Below are positions 52,123-60,991 of a DNA stretch of 64,000 bases, one piece after another. The translations under genes and the position numbers were made by a program. Source of the stretch: Parahaliea mediterranea (GTDB lineage Bacteria > Pseudomonadota > Gammaproteobacteria > Pseudomonadales > Halieaceae); contig NZ_JAFKCZ010000004.1 of the NCBI RefSeq assembly GCF_017255185.1, forward strand, positions 372,001 to 436,000, in the 5' to 3' direction. Each line of letters begins with the position of its first letter. Position 1 is the stretch's first letter. The notes beneath the pieces were generated by a model. It had not been told where the DNA came from. It saw only the letters and a list, made by a program, of their open reading frames with translations, and searched no databases.

Positions 52123-52896
52123 CTAGCTTTCGACGAAGGCCCGCTCGATCACGTAGTGGGCCTGCTTGCCGTGGCGCGACTCGCGGAAGCCGCGGCTGTC
52201 CAGCAGCGCGCAGATATCCTTGAGCATGCTCGGGCTGCCGCAGATCATGAAGCGGTCGACCTCCGGGTCGATCGCGTCCAGGCCCACGTCGTGGGGCAGT
52301 TTGCCGCTCTCCAGCAGGTCGGTGAGGCGGCCGGTGTTGCGGAACTCCTCCCGGGTCACCGTGGGGTAGTACACCAGCTTGCTGCGCACGTCCTCGCCCA
52401 GGTACTCGTGCTCGGGCAGGTGCTCGGTGATCGCCTCCTGGTAGGCCAGCTCCTCGACGTAGCGGCAGCCGTGGGTGAGTACCACGCGGTCGAAGTGCTC
52501 GTAGATCTCCGGGTCCTTGATGATGCTGAGGAAGGGCGCCAGGCCGGTGCCGGTGGCGATCAGGTAGAGGTTGCGGCCGGGCAGCAGGTTGTCCAGCACC
52601 AGGGTGCCGGTGGCCTTGCTGTTGACCAGCAGTTCGTCGCCCACCTGGATATTCTGCAGCTTGGAAGTCAGCGGGCCGTCGGGGACCTTGATGCTGAAGA
52701 ACTCCAGCTGGTCCTCGTAGTTGGCGCTGGCCATGCTGTAGGCGCGCAGCAGGGGCTTGCCCTCGTGCTCCAGGCCGATCATGGTGAAATAGCCGTTCTT
52801 GAAGCGGAAGCCCGCGTCGCGGGTGGTTTTGAAGCTGAACAGGCGGTCGGTCCAGTGGTGGACTTCGGTGACTTGTTCGCGCAGTAGTGTCGCCAT
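52123..52896 (-). CDS. fpr: ferredoxin--NADP(+) reductase
   Basis: A 257-residue bacterial-type FNR, normal length. The FAD-binding RAYSMAS motif is near residues 50-56, followed by EFFSIKVPDGPLTSKL near 64-79. The NADP-binding ATGTGLAPFLSII is near 112-124, and CGSPSMLKDI lies near 222-231. The C-terminus YVIERAFVES is typical of subclass I Pseudomonas-type enzymes. It passes electrons between NADPH and ferredoxin or flavodoxin and is usually induced by oxidative stress. The ATG at 52896 gives the family N-terminus ATLLREQVTEVHHWTDRLFSF. A divergent LysR regulator gene is placed exactly as finR is beside fpr in pseudomonads. Confidence 0.94.
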   Translation of the reverse strand: MATLLREQVTEVHHWTDRLFSFKTTRDAGFRFKNGYFTMIGLEHEGKPLLRAYSMASANYEDQLEFFSIKVPDGPLTSKLQNIQVGDELLVNSKATGTLVLDNLLPGRNLYLIATGTGLAPFLSIIKDPEIYEHFDRVVLTHGCRYVEELAYQEAITEHLPEHEYLGEDVRSKLVYYPTVTREEFRNTGRLTDLLESGKLPHDVGLDAIDPEVDRFMICGSPSMLKDICALLDSRGFRESRHGKQAHYVIERAFVES

Positions 52897-52970
52897 GGCA
52901 TGGGGTTCCGGTATGGATTCAATGCCGCCAGTGTAAACCCGCAATCTATATTGGCAAATCGGGAATGTCG

Positions 52971-52983
52971 GATATACCATATC
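52971..52983. promoter_or_regulatory. palindromic site between fpr and the LysR gene
   Basis: GATATACCATATC is a perfect inverted repeat (GATAT-N3-ATATC) in the 128-base space between the divergent genes. CGGATATAC/CCGATATAC also occur as direct repeats at 52969 and 52992. It is a candidate binding region for the FinR-like LysR regulator. Confidence 0.5.
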
Positions 52984-53024
52984 TGTAAATCCGATATACG
53001 GTTCGATGAAAGAAGGTGGCGGCG

Positions 53025-53951
53025 ATGCGCTACAGCCTGCGCCAGCTGGAGGTCTTCCTGGCCACCGCGCGGCACGAGAACATCAGCCGCGCGGCCCGCG
53101 ACCTGGCCATGTCCCAGTCCGCCGCCAGCGGCGCCCTGAAAGACCTGGAGAGCCAGTTCGAGGTGCGGTTGTTCGACCGCCGCGGCAAGCGCCTGCGGCT
53201 GTCGGAACTGGGCGCCCAGTTGCGGCCCCGGGCGGAAAACCTGTTGGCCCGGGCCTGGGAGCTGGAGCAGGCCCTGTCCGGGCGGGAAGTGGCGGGCCGC
53301 CTGCGGGTGGGAGCCACCCTGACCATCGGCAACTACCTGGCGGTGCCGATGATCGCCGATTTTCGCCGCCATTTTCCCGACGCCGACGTGGCCCTCACGG
53401 TCGCCAATACCGAGGCCATCGCCGAGGGGGTGGCGGGCTTCGAGCTCGACATGGGCCTGGTGGAGGGCGAACTCAATCACCCGGACCTGGAGACCCGGCA
53501 CTGGCGCGCCGACGAGCTGCAGGTGTTCGCCGCCCCCGGCCATCCCCTGGCGGGCCGCGAGGCGCTCACCGACGCGGACCTGGTCGGCCTGCCGTGGATC
53601 GTGCGCGAGTCCGGCTCCGGCACCCGGCAGACTTTCGATCGCGCCATGAGCGGGATCCTCACCGACCTCGATATCGCCCTGGAACTGCAGCACACCGAGG
53701 CGATCAAGCGCGCGGTGGAGGCGGGGCTGGGGGTGGGCTGCCTGTCGCGCATCAGCCTGGTGGAGGCCTTCGCCCGGGGCTCGCTGGTGCCGTTGGCGGT
53801 GCCGGGCCGGGATTTCCGCCGCCAGCTGAACCTCATCCTGCACCGCGACAAGTTCCACAGCAGCGCCTTGGTGGAGTGGTTGCAGCTGTGTGAGCAGAGC
53901 TGGTCCGATATACTGCCCGGCGTGGTCAATGCGTCCCGGAGTCATCAGTGA
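53025..53951 (+). CDS. finR: LysR family transcriptional regulator, FinR-like
   Basis: A 308-residue LysR regulator. The N-terminal helix-turn-helix is in YSLRQLEVFLATARHENISRAARDLAMSQSAASGALKDLE (residues 3-42). The periplasmic-binding-like effector domain runs about 90-300, with GATLTIGNYLAVPMIADF near 98-115 and GVGCLSRISLVEAF near 238-251. The ATG at 53025 has GAAGG at good distance. It is divergent from fpr, as FinR is in Pseudomonas, where it activates fpr under superoxide or sulfur-related stress. The effector here is inferred, not visible. The stop overlaps the sprT start by four bases, so the two are co-expressed. Confidence 0.88.
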   Translation: MRYSLRQLEVFLATARHENISRAARDLAMSQSAASGALKDLESQFEVRLFDRRGKRLRLSELGAQLRPRAENLLARAWELEQALSGREVAGRLRVGATLTIGNYLAVPMIADFRRHFPDADVALTVANTEAIAEGVAGFELDMGLVEGELNHPDLETRHWRADELQVFAAPGHPLAGREALTDADLVGLPWIVRESGSGTRQTFDRAMSGILTDLDIALELQHTEAIKRAVEAGLGVGCLSRISLVEAFARGSLVPLAVPGRDFRRQLNLILHRDKFHSSALVEWLQLCEQSWSDILPGVVNASRSHQ

Positions 53952-54466
53952 TACAGCCCATCAACGCCGGCCAGCGGGCGGAGGTGGTGGCGGCAACCCA
54001 CCGCTACATCGCCCTTGCGGAGAGCGGCCTGGGGCGGCGCTTCGCGCGGATTCCGGTGCTCTTCGACCTCAGCGGCCGCAGCGCCGGCATGTTCCGCGCC
54101 GACGGCCGCAACAGCTGGATTCGCTACAACCCCTGGATCTTCGCCAAGTACTACCGCGAAAACCTCGAGGGCACCGTGCCCCACGAGGTCGCCCACTACA
54201 TCGTGCACGCGCTCTACGGCGCGCGGCGGGTCAAGCCCCACGGCAGCCAGTGGCGCCTGGTGATGCAGCTGTTCGAGGCCGACCCGGAGGTCACCTTCGA
54301 CCGCGACCTGTCGGGGGTTCCCCAGCGCCGCCAGCGCACTCACCCCTACCAGTGCCCCTGCCGCGAGCACAGCCTGTCCACCACCCGCCACAACCGGGTG
54401 CAGCGCGGGCAGGGGCGCTACCACTGCCGCTACTGCCGCGGCGAACTGGTGTACCGGGACGCGTAA
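53948..54466 (+). CDS. sprT: SprT-like zinc metalloprotease
   Basis: A 172-residue protein of the SprT family. The metal-binding HExxH is in TVPHEVAHYIVHALYG near residues 76-91, with the third His likely in KPHGSQWRLVM near 97-107. A C-terminal zinc ribbon follows: YQCPC near 137-141 and YHCRYCRG near 158-165. The N-terminal helix and FDLSGRSAGMFRADG block match E. coli SprT. The eukaryotic relative Spartan cleaves DNA-protein crosslinks; the bacterial role is less clear. The GTG overlaps the LysR stop (GTGA). It is convergent with the DUF748 gene, whose stop lies 13 bases on. Confidence 0.9.
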   Translation: MIQPINAGQRAEVVAATHRYIALAESGLGRRFARIPVLFDLSGRSAGMFRADGRNSWIRYNPWIFAKYYRENLEGTVPHEVAHYIVHALYGARRVKPHGSQWRLVMQLFEADPEVTFDRDLSGVPQRRQRTHPYQCPCREHSLSTTRHNRVQRGQGRYHCRYCRGELVYRDA

Positions 54467-54478
54467 TACGCCCGAAAA

Positions 54479-57346
54479 TCAGGTATCCACCGAGAGCTCG
54501 ACACCGCTGAAGGTATTGGCCGGATCCGCCGGGTCGGTGTTGGCGACTACCGCGCGGTCGGCGGCGAGCCCCCCCTCGTTGACCAGGAAGCGCTTGCTGT
54601 CGGCGGCGCGCTCCCCGGCCAGTTCCCGCAGGGCCCCGGCGGGCACCGGCAGTTGCTCCTGCACCTTGCGCGCCTGGATTCGCGGGGAGGGCGGCGGCGC
54701 CTCGGGGTCGGCCTCGGGGTCAGAGTCGCCGCGCGCCGATTCCGGCAGCGCCTGGTAGCGCGCGGCGATCGCCTGCGCCCAGCGCTCGCCGCGGCCGTCG
54801 ATGTCCTCTTCGCTCAGGCCCTCGGCCAGCAGTTGTTCGCGCAGTTGGCGCTGCTGCAGCTTGGCCCGGTCGGTGTCGGGATTGATGCGGCCGGTGATGA
54901 CCAGTTTGATCTTGGGACGCTCCGCGAGCGCGGCGGCGAGGTCGCGCAGCTTGGCCTGGGCGGTGTCGTCCACCGTGGTGGCGCCGGCGGGATAGTTCAC
55001 CCGCTGCAGGTCGTCGTCGGAGCCCACCAGATTGGCCAGCAGGGCGAAGGGCGCGGTGACCGCCTTGGTGATCAGGTTGCCGAAGGCGCCCCAGATCACG
55101 CTCGCCAGGCTGAACTGGGGGTTGTCCACGTCGCCGCTCACCGGCACCGCGATATCGATCACCCCGCTGGCGTCGGTGAGCAGGGCGATGCCCAGTTGCA
55201 GGGGGATGTCGAGGGCCTTGTCGCTGTCGACCTTGTCGCCCAGCTTGAGCTGGTCGATCACCACCTTGTTGTCGCCCTCCAGGTGGTTTTGCGCCAGGCT
55301 GTAGCGCACGTCCAGGTTGAGGGTACCGCGGTCGATGGCGTAGCCCGCGTAGGTTCCGGAGTAGGGGGTCAGGCGCGCCAGGTCCACGCCCTGGAAGGTG
55401 AGCCCCAAATCCAGCGCCGGCTGTTCGCGGAAGGGCGCCGCGCTGCCGGCCAGGACCACCGGGGCGTAGCCGTCCACCGAGCCCTTGATGTCCACCGACA
55501 GCGATTGCGCGGGGTCTGAGTCGAGGCCGAGGATCTCGCCGTTGACGTCGCCGATCACGGTGCGGAAGTGGATGGGCAGGGACTCGTCCATGAAATCCAC
55601 TTCGCTGTCGCTGATGTGGATGGCGGGGGCGCCGAAACGCCAGGGCGGCGCGGGCTCCGCCGCCTCGACGGCCTCGCCGCTGGCCCGGGCTTCCGCCGCC
55701 TGCGCCGCGGCTTCCTCCGCCAGCAGGTTCTGGATATTGAGGCTGCCATCCTCGTGGATGTGCACCCGCCCGGAGTAGCCGTCCAGGTGCAGCTGGGCCA
55801 GCCGCACCTCCCGGCCCGGGAGGTCCACCGACAGCCCGTCCCACTCCAGGGCATTCCAGCTGGTCAGGGATTCATCGGCGCCGAACATGTGCACCGAGAA
55901 GGCCTCCACCGCGCCCGCCAGTCGCAGCTGCTGCGGCGCGAAGTTCTCCAGCGCCAGTTCGCCCGTGGTCCGGGCGTGGCCACTTTCGATAGTGGCGTTG
56001 AGCGCGTCGGGCAGGTTGGGGCCAAACCAGGGGATGGGCAACTGCTCCAGGGCGAAGGTGAGGGCGCCGGCGCCGCTGCCCAGGTGCAGCCCGCCGGCGA
56101 CCTCGACCCGCGCCTCGCCGTTGACCACCAGGTCCACCCCGATGTCGACCGGCGCCTCGGCGGGCCAGCGAATGCCCTCGACGGCGATATTGAGCGGGCT
56201 GACTTGCAGCGCCGGCGGGTCGGTGAAGGGGCTGCGCCAGTTGATCGCGGCGCCGTTGATTCGGGCGGCGCCCAGCTCGACCACCCAGGGGCTCGGCTCC
56301 TGCGGCTCGGGTTCCCCGGCCGCCGGGAAGCGGGTCTGGAACATCTCCGCCAGGCTCACGCGCTCGCCCTCCAGCCAGCCGGCGATTTCGAGGCCGTCGG
56401 CGTTGATATCGCGCACCGTGACGCGCTGGCTGGCGCCGTCGACGGCGATGGCGCTGGCCTTGATCACGCCCAGTTCAATGCCGGTATCGGGCAGGGCTTC
56501 GGGATCGGCGGGCTTCAGCGACAGGCGGGAGATATCGACCTCGCCGCCGTCGACGGTGAAGCGCAGCTCCGGCGACCAGCGCAGTTCATAGTTGGCCGCC
56601 GCGTGCAGGCGGCCGTCGGCCAGTTCGAAGTCCACCTGGTCTTTGACAAAGCGCCAGAAGGGCCGCAACCCGATCGCGCTGAGTTCGATCCGACCCTTGC
56701 TGTAACTGTCGGGAATCGACAGCTCGCCGTCCCACTCCAGGTTGCCGCCGCTCTCGTCGAAGACCCGCAGGTGGTAGGGGTGGCCCGCCTCCGCCACGGT
56801 CGAGAGGTCGCTCATGCGGATTTGCAGGTCATCCCAATGGGTGGTGTAGGGCTCCGGCCGCATCGCGTCGGTGACCTGGATGCGGCGGGCGGAGAGGACG
56901 ATGTCGTCAACCGTAATGCCGGGCAGCTCGCCGCCGCCGGACGGCGGTTCCGGCTCCGGCGCCGGCGCGGCGCCGCCGGGGGGGCGCAGCAGGTCGTCGA
57001 TGTTCAGCGCGCCGTCGCCGAGCCGCCGCAGGTGAATGTCGATGCCCTCGATCGCCAGGTTGTCGAACACCCAGCCGGGGCGCCACAGGCTGGCGGTGGA
57101 GAGATCGACCTCGGCGCGGTCCAGGCTGGCGAAGGCGCTACCGTCGACCTCGCTCAAGCGGGCGTCCCGCACCTCCAGGGCCAGGGTGAAGGGATTGTAG
57201 ATCACCAGTTCCGTGCTCAGCTCGCGCTGGTAGGTGTCGCGCACGAACCATGGCGGCAGGAAGTTCAGCAGGGGAATGATCACCAGCACGCACAGGGCGA
57301 TGTAGGCCAGGTAGATGCCGGCCAGCACGCGAAACACCGTTTTCAC
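54479..57346 (-). CDS. DUF748 (AsmA-like) envelope protein
   Basis: A 955-residue protein. One N-terminal membrane helix (VLAGIYLAYIALCVLVIIPLL, about residues 6-26) anchors a very long, mainly beta-structured periplasmic part of AsmA/DUF748 type, with repeated LDRAEVDLSTASL-like and LRRLGDGALNIDDLL-like elements. DUF748 repeats recur near 450-700. The C-terminus (about 800-955) has AERPKIKLVITGRINPDTDRAKLQQRQLREQLL, a conserved tail often placed after DUF748. AsmA-like proteins are bridge-like lipid-transport candidates between the membranes. The GTG at 57346 has GAGG six bases upstream and gives a proper signal-anchor; the frame extends 30 bases further to a TTG. It follows the AraC gene on the same strand. 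Confidence 0.9.
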   Translation of the reverse strand: MKTVFRVLAGIYLAYIALCVLVIIPLLNFLPPWFVRDTYQRELSTELVIYNPFTLALEVRDARLSEVDGSAFASLDRAEVDLSTASLWRPGWVFDNLAIEGIDIHLRRLGDGALNIDDLLRPPGGAAPAPEPEPPSGGGELPGITVDDIVLSARRIQVTDAMRPEPYTTHWDDLQIRMSDLSTVAEAGHPYHLRVFDESGGNLEWDGELSIPDSYSKGRIELSAIGLRPFWRFVKDQVDFELADGRLHAAANYELRWSPELRFTVDGGEVDISRLSLKPADPEALPDTGIELGVIKASAIAVDGASQRVTVRDINADGLEIAGWLEGERVSLAEMFQTRFPAAGEPEPQEPSPWVVELGAARINGAAINWRSPFTDPPALQVSPLNIAVEGIRWPAEAPVDIGVDLVVNGEARVEVAGGLHLGSGAGALTFALEQLPIPWFGPNLPDALNATIESGHARTTGELALENFAPQQLRLAGAVEAFSVHMFGADESLTSWNALEWDGLSVDLPGREVRLAQLHLDGYSGRVHIHEDGSLNIQNLLAEEAAAQAAEARASGEAVEAAEPAPPWRFGAPAIHISDSEVDFMDESLPIHFRTVIGDVNGEILGLDSDPAQSLSVDIKGSVDGYAPVVLAGSAAPFREQPALDLGLTFQGVDLARLTPYSGTYAGYAIDRGTLNLDVRYSLAQNHLEGDNKVVIDQLKLGDKVDSDKALDIPLQLGIALLTDASGVIDIAVPVSGDVDNPQFSLASVIWGAFGNLITKAVTAPFALLANLVGSDDDLQRVNYPAGATTVDDTAQAKLRDLAAALAERPKIKLVITGRINPDTDRAKLQQRQLREQLLAEGLSEEDIDGRGERWAQAIAARYQALPESARGDSDPEADPEAPPPSPRIQARKVQEQLPVPAGALRELAGERAADSKRFLVNEGGLAADRAVVANTDPADPANTFSGVELSVDT

Positions 57347-57428
57347 AAACAACCTCAAGGTACACAAAATCCACAACTACACTATAGACAAACCGCCGAC
57401 ATTGCAGCCAAAACAAGCGCGGCGGGTT

Positions 57429-58430
57429 TTACAGGCCCTTGCGGTAGCTGTAGGGGGTGACGCCGGTCCAGCCCTTGAAGGCGCGGATAAAGGCGCTGGA
57501 TTCCGAGAACCCGGAACGGTGGGCGATCTCCTCGATGCTGAGCCCCTGCTTGCCCAGCAGGTGGAGCGCGGTGTCGCGCCGCACCTGGTTCTTGATGTCC
57601 TTGAAGGTGGTGCCCTCCGCCGACAGCCGGCGGCGCAGGGTCTGGGGGTGCAGTTCCAGCCGGGCCGCCACCTCGGGCAGTTCCGGCATCGCCAGCATAT
57701 TGCGGGCGATCTGCTGGCGCGCGCGGGCGGTCCAGCTGCTGCGCGCGTAGTTCTGGGTCAGCATGATCAGCACCGGGTGGCGCAGGAAGTGCCGCAGCGA
57801 CTGCTCGTTCTGGTTGATGCGCCGCCCCGCAATCCCCTTGGGCAGTACCAGGGCGCTTTCGGCCTGCTCGAATTCCACGGGGTAGCCGTAAAACATGTGG
57901 CGGTAATCCGCGGCCTGGGCCGCCATTGGGTAGTTGAGTCGCACGACTTGAATCGGCAACTGCTCCTGCACCAGCCAGCAGGCGAAGCGGTGGCTGTTGA
58001 ACAGCAGCAGCTCGGACAGGTAGGGCGCGGCCACCCGGGCCTGGCCCCGGTCATCCAGGCGCACGGTGAGGCTGTCCTCGTCCTCTTCCAGCGCCGGGCA
58101 AGGAGCGCTGTCAAAGAGTTGAAAAAACCGGCAGTAGCGGCTCAGTGCCTGGCCCAGGGTTTCGCTGCCGATCACCGCGTGGCACATCATCGCCCAGCTG
58201 CCGATGGGCAGGCGGCGGCTGGCGTAGCCCAGGGATTCGTCCTGCATGGCCAGCATGGTGCTCACCTGCAGGTCGGCGAAGCGCTCGATCGAGATGCGCG
58301 CGTTTTCCTCCTGCAGCAGGCGCGGGGAAATCCGGTTGCGCCGCAGCAGTTCGGCGGGCTCCAGGCCCATGCGCACGGTGTTTTGCAGCACCGCGCGCGC
58401 GAAATAGACCGAGATCGACAGGTCGCGCAT
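57429..58430 (-). CDS. AraC family transcriptional regulator (OruR/ArgR-like, Arabinose_bd type)
   Basis: A 333-residue regulator. The N-terminal ligand domain (about 10-200) is of the Arabinose_bd class, with ISPRLLQEENARISIERFADL near residues 34-54 and LGYASRRLPIGSWAMMCHAVIGSETLGQAL near 67-96. The C-terminal double helix-turn-helix (about 233-333) has NMLAMPELPEVAARLELHPQTLRRRLSAEG and GLSIEEIAHRSGFSESSAFIRAFKGWTGVTP, the strongest family block. The GGDEF gene ends just before its start (five bases between), so the two form one transcript. The target is unknown; DUF748 downstream or the fatty-acid operon upstream are candidates. Confidence 0.9.
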   Translation of the reverse strand: MRDLSISVYFARAVLQNTVRMGLEPAELLRRNRISPRLLQEENARISIERFADLQVSTMLAMQDESLGYASRRLPIGSWAMMCHAVIGSETLGQALSRYCRFFQLFDSAPCPALEEDEDSLTVRLDDRGQARVAAPYLSELLLFNSHRFACWLVQEQLPIQVVRLNYPMAAQAADYRHMFYGYPVEFEQAESALVLPKGIAGRRINQNEQSLRHFLRHPVLIMLTQNYARSSWTARARQQIARNMLAMPELPEVAARLELHPQTLRRRLSAEGTTFKDIKNQVRRDTALHLLGKQGLSIEEIAHRSGFSESSAFIRAFKGWTGVTPYSYRKGL

Positions 58431-58435
58431 GGGCT

Positions 58436-59614
58436 TCAGTTCCCGTCGCCGGTGACGGGTCCGGTGGAGCGAAAATGCTGCGGCCGGTTATCCACCGTGG
58501 CCACCCGGTTGCGGCCCTCGCGCTTGGCCTGGTACAGGGCGCGGTCGGCCTCCCGGGCCAGGCTGTCCAGGTCCACCTCGCCCTCTGCGGTGGTTACCCC
58601 CAGGCTCGCAGTGATCGCGATACGCTGGCCGTCCACCAGCAGGGCGTCGCCGCCGATGGCGCCGCGGATACGTTCCGCCAGGACGCGGGCCCCATCGCGG
58701 TCGGTGTTGGGCAGCACCAGCAGGAATTCCTCGCCGCCCACCCGGGCCACCACGTCGCTGGCCCGGCACAGGCGCTGCAGCACCTGGGCGACCTGCTGGA
58801 TCAACTGGTCGCCGGTGTCGTGGCCAAAGCTGTCGTTAACCTGCTTGAAGTGATCGATATCGAGCTTGATGGCGGAGGTGTTCAGGTTGTGTCGCGACGC
58901 GCTGGCCAGGCTCACGTAGATGGCGTCTTCCAGGCCGCGCCGGTTGAGCAGGCGGGTGAGGGGGTCCTCCGTGGCCAGGTGGGTCAGGTGCCGCTGGTAC
59001 TCCAGCAGCACGCTGGCGAGAAAGCCCACCACCACCAGGGCGTAGGCGGCGCTGTGCACGCCGATGGCGTCGGCCTGGGCGCGGGACAGGTCGCTCTCCC
59101 GTTGCCAGCCCAGCCAGGCCTCGAGGTGACCGGCCACCACCAGCAGTCCGGCCAGGGCGATGATCGCGTCGCCCACGTTGCGCTGGGTCCAGCCGCGGTA
59201 GCCGCTGACGGCGCCGGCCGCCGCCCACAGCCCGGCGGTGCCGCCGAGCTGGATGGCGAACATCTGCGACGGCGGGAAGTAAAACGCGCTCAGGCAGGCG
59301 GCGAGGCAGAGCGCGCCCAGCAGGTAGCGGCCGCGCGGGATGCCCGCCCGCTGGGCGCAGGCCAGGTACAGGAGGTAGCCGGTGGCCAGCGCGACAATGG
59401 CGGGCACGTCGAGCAGGGCGTCGCGCCCCGGTTGCAGGGTGAACAGGATCCATCCCATCAGCGCCGCCATGAAGTACACTGTGAACAGGCCCAGGCCGCG
59501 GGGGGGATTGGCCGAATCGCTGAGGAAATAGAGGATCAGCAGCTGCGCGCAGGTCAGCGCGAGTACCAGGCCGTAGTGAATGTAGGCGAGGTTTTCCGTG
59601 AATATCATCTCCAT
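58436..59614 (-). CDS. membrane-bound GGDEF diguanylate cyclase
   Basis: A 392-residue protein. About seven hydrophobic helices fill residues 8-195 (an MHYT/MASE-like sensor region I cannot name), followed by a GGDEF domain at about 215-385. The domain opens THLATEDPLTRLLNRRGLEDAI, has KLDIDHFKQVNDSFGHDTGDQLI near 247-269, and the active-site GGEEF in VARVGGEEFLLVLPN near 290-304. An RASD sequence five residues before GGEEF matches the inhibitory RxxD site, so product feedback is likely. It should make cyclic di-GMP from two GTP. The AraC regulator follows after five bases; the divergent acyl-CoA operon starts 175 bases away. Confidence 0.92.
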   Translation of the reverse strand: MEMIFTENLAYIHYGLVLALTCAQLLILYFLSDSANPPRGLGLFTVYFMAALMGWILFTLQPGRDALLDVPAIVALATGYLLYLACAQRAGIPRGRYLLGALCLAACLSAFYFPPSQMFAIQLGGTAGLWAAAGAVSGYRGWTQRNVGDAIIALAGLLVVAGHLEAWLGWQRESDLSRAQADAIGVHSAAYALVVVGFLASVLLEYQRHLTHLATEDPLTRLLNRRGLEDAIYVSLASASRHNLNTSAIKLDIDHFKQVNDSFGHDTGDQLIQQVAQVLQRLCRASDVVARVGGEEFLLVLPNTDRDGARVLAERIRGAIGGDALLVDGQRIAITASLGVTTAEGEVDLDSLAREADRALYQAKREGRNRVATVDNRPQHFRSTGPVTGDGN

Positions 59615-59645
59615 CCCTGTCGCCCCGAAACCCCAGTTTTTTGTT

Positions 59646-59665
59646 GTCAGTTTATGTCAATTTAT
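59646..59665. repeat. 10-base direct repeat upstream of the acyl-CoA operon
   Basis: GTCAGTTTAT and GTCAATTTAT stand directly side by side, followed by GTGTC, in the intergenic space between the divergent diguanylate cyclase and acyl-CoA dehydrogenase genes. One-turn spacing suggests a regulator site. Confidence 0.45.
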
Positions 59666-59788
59666 GTGTCGGCACAGGTCATTGATGGGCCGGTGACCGC
59701 TTACCATACTGGCCTGCCTTCGACTTCCGCCCGGCCCCTCGCGGCGCCGGGGCGGTAGCGGATCACCAGCAACCCGGGAGACAGCACC

Positions 59789-60964
59789 GTGCTACAGCGC
59801 GAATTCACCGAAGAGCAGCAGATGTTCAGGGACGCCTACCGCAAGTTCCTGGCTGCGGAAATTGTGCCACATATGGAAGACTGGCGTGAGGCCGGTATCG
59901 TCGATCGCTCGGCTTTTCGCAAGGCCGGCGAGCAGGGCTTCCTCATGGTGTGGCCGGACGAGCAGTACGGCGGCATGGGCGACCCGGACTTCCGCTTCGA
60001 GCAGATTATCATCGAAGAGACCGCCTACGCCCGCGCCGGCGACTGGTACAACTCGCTGCACAGCCGTTTGGTGGGGCCCTACCTGACCCGCTTCGGCTCC
60101 CAGGAGCAGTGCCAGCGCTTGTTGCCCAAGTGCGTGAGCGGCGAGCACGTGCTGGCCATCGCCATGACCGAGCCGGACGCCGGCAGCGACCTGGCGGGCA
60201 TGCGCAGCACCGCCGTGGAGCGCGACGACCACTGGCTGCTCAACGGCTCCAAGACCTATATCTCCAACGGCATCAACGCCGATGTGGTGATCGTGGCCGC
60301 CAAGACCGACCCCGACAACAACCCGCACCACATGACCCTGTTCATCGTCGAGCGCGGCATGGCCGGCTTCGAGCGCGGGCGCAACCTGAAGAAGATGGGG
60401 CTCAAGGCCCAGGACACCGCCGAGCTGTTCTTCAACGACGTGCAGGTGCCCAAGGCCAATGTGCTGGGCGAGCCCGGCAAGGGTTTTATCTACCTGATGC
60501 AGGGCCTGGCCGAGGAGCGCCTGATCGGTGCCGTCGGCTACCTGTCCGCGGCGCAGCTGTCGTGGGACCTCACCGCCGAATTCGTCAAGGAGCGCAAGGC
60601 CTTCGGCAAGCCCGTGGCGGCCTACCAGAACACCCAGTTCAAGCTGGCGGAGCTGCGCACCGAGCTGGACATCGCCCAGTGTTTTGTCGACCAGTGCGTG
60701 CGCGCCTTCAACGCGGGCGAACTGACCGCGGTGGACGCGGCCAAGGCGAAACTGGTGACCAGCGAGTTGCAGGTCAAGGTGGCCGACGCCGGGGTGCAGA
60801 TGCACGGTGGCGCCGGTTACATGGACGAGTATGCCATCAGCCGGCAGTTTACCGACGCGCGCATATCGCCGATTTACGCCGGCACCTCCGAAGTGATGAA
60901 GATCATTATCAGCCGGGACTGCCTCGGCGGTGATTACAACCCCTTCAATACCCGCAATTTCTGA
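59789..60964 (+). CDS. acyl-CoA dehydrogenase
   Basis: A 391-residue FAD enzyme that introduces a trans-2,3 double bond into an acyl-CoA. LAIAMTEPDAGSDLAGM near residues 123-139 and LNGSKTYISNGINADVVIVAAKT near 152-174 are the family's first signature and flavin-contacting strands. The C-terminal QMHGGAGYMDEYAISRQFTDARISPIYAGTSEVMKIII near 338-375 holds the second signature; in this subgroup the catalytic base is a Glu of the GTSEVM segment. The GTG start follows GGGAGAC. It heads a plus-strand operon with SDR, CaiB/AMACR, enoyl-CoA hydratase and carboxylase genes, suggesting branched acyl-CoA substrates. Confidence 0.94.
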   Translation: MLQREFTEEQQMFRDAYRKFLAAEIVPHMEDWREAGIVDRSAFRKAGEQGFLMVWPDEQYGGMGDPDFRFEQIIIEETAYARAGDWYNSLHSRLVGPYLTRFGSQEQCQRLLPKCVSGEHVLAIAMTEPDAGSDLAGMRSTAVERDDHWLLNGSKTYISNGINADVVIVAAKTDPDNNPHHMTLFIVERGMAGFERGRNLKKMGLKAQDTAELFFNDVQVPKANVLGEPGKGFIYLMQGLAEERLIGAVGYLSAAQLSWDLTAEFVKERKAFGKPVAAYQNTQFKLAELRTELDIAQCFVDQCVRAFNAGELTAVDAAKAKLVTSELQVKVADAGVQMHGGAGYMDEYAISRQFTDARISPIYAGTSEVMKIIISRDCLGGDYNPFNTRNF

Positions 60965-60991
60965 TAAACAGCAACAGCAGGAGACAAACAC

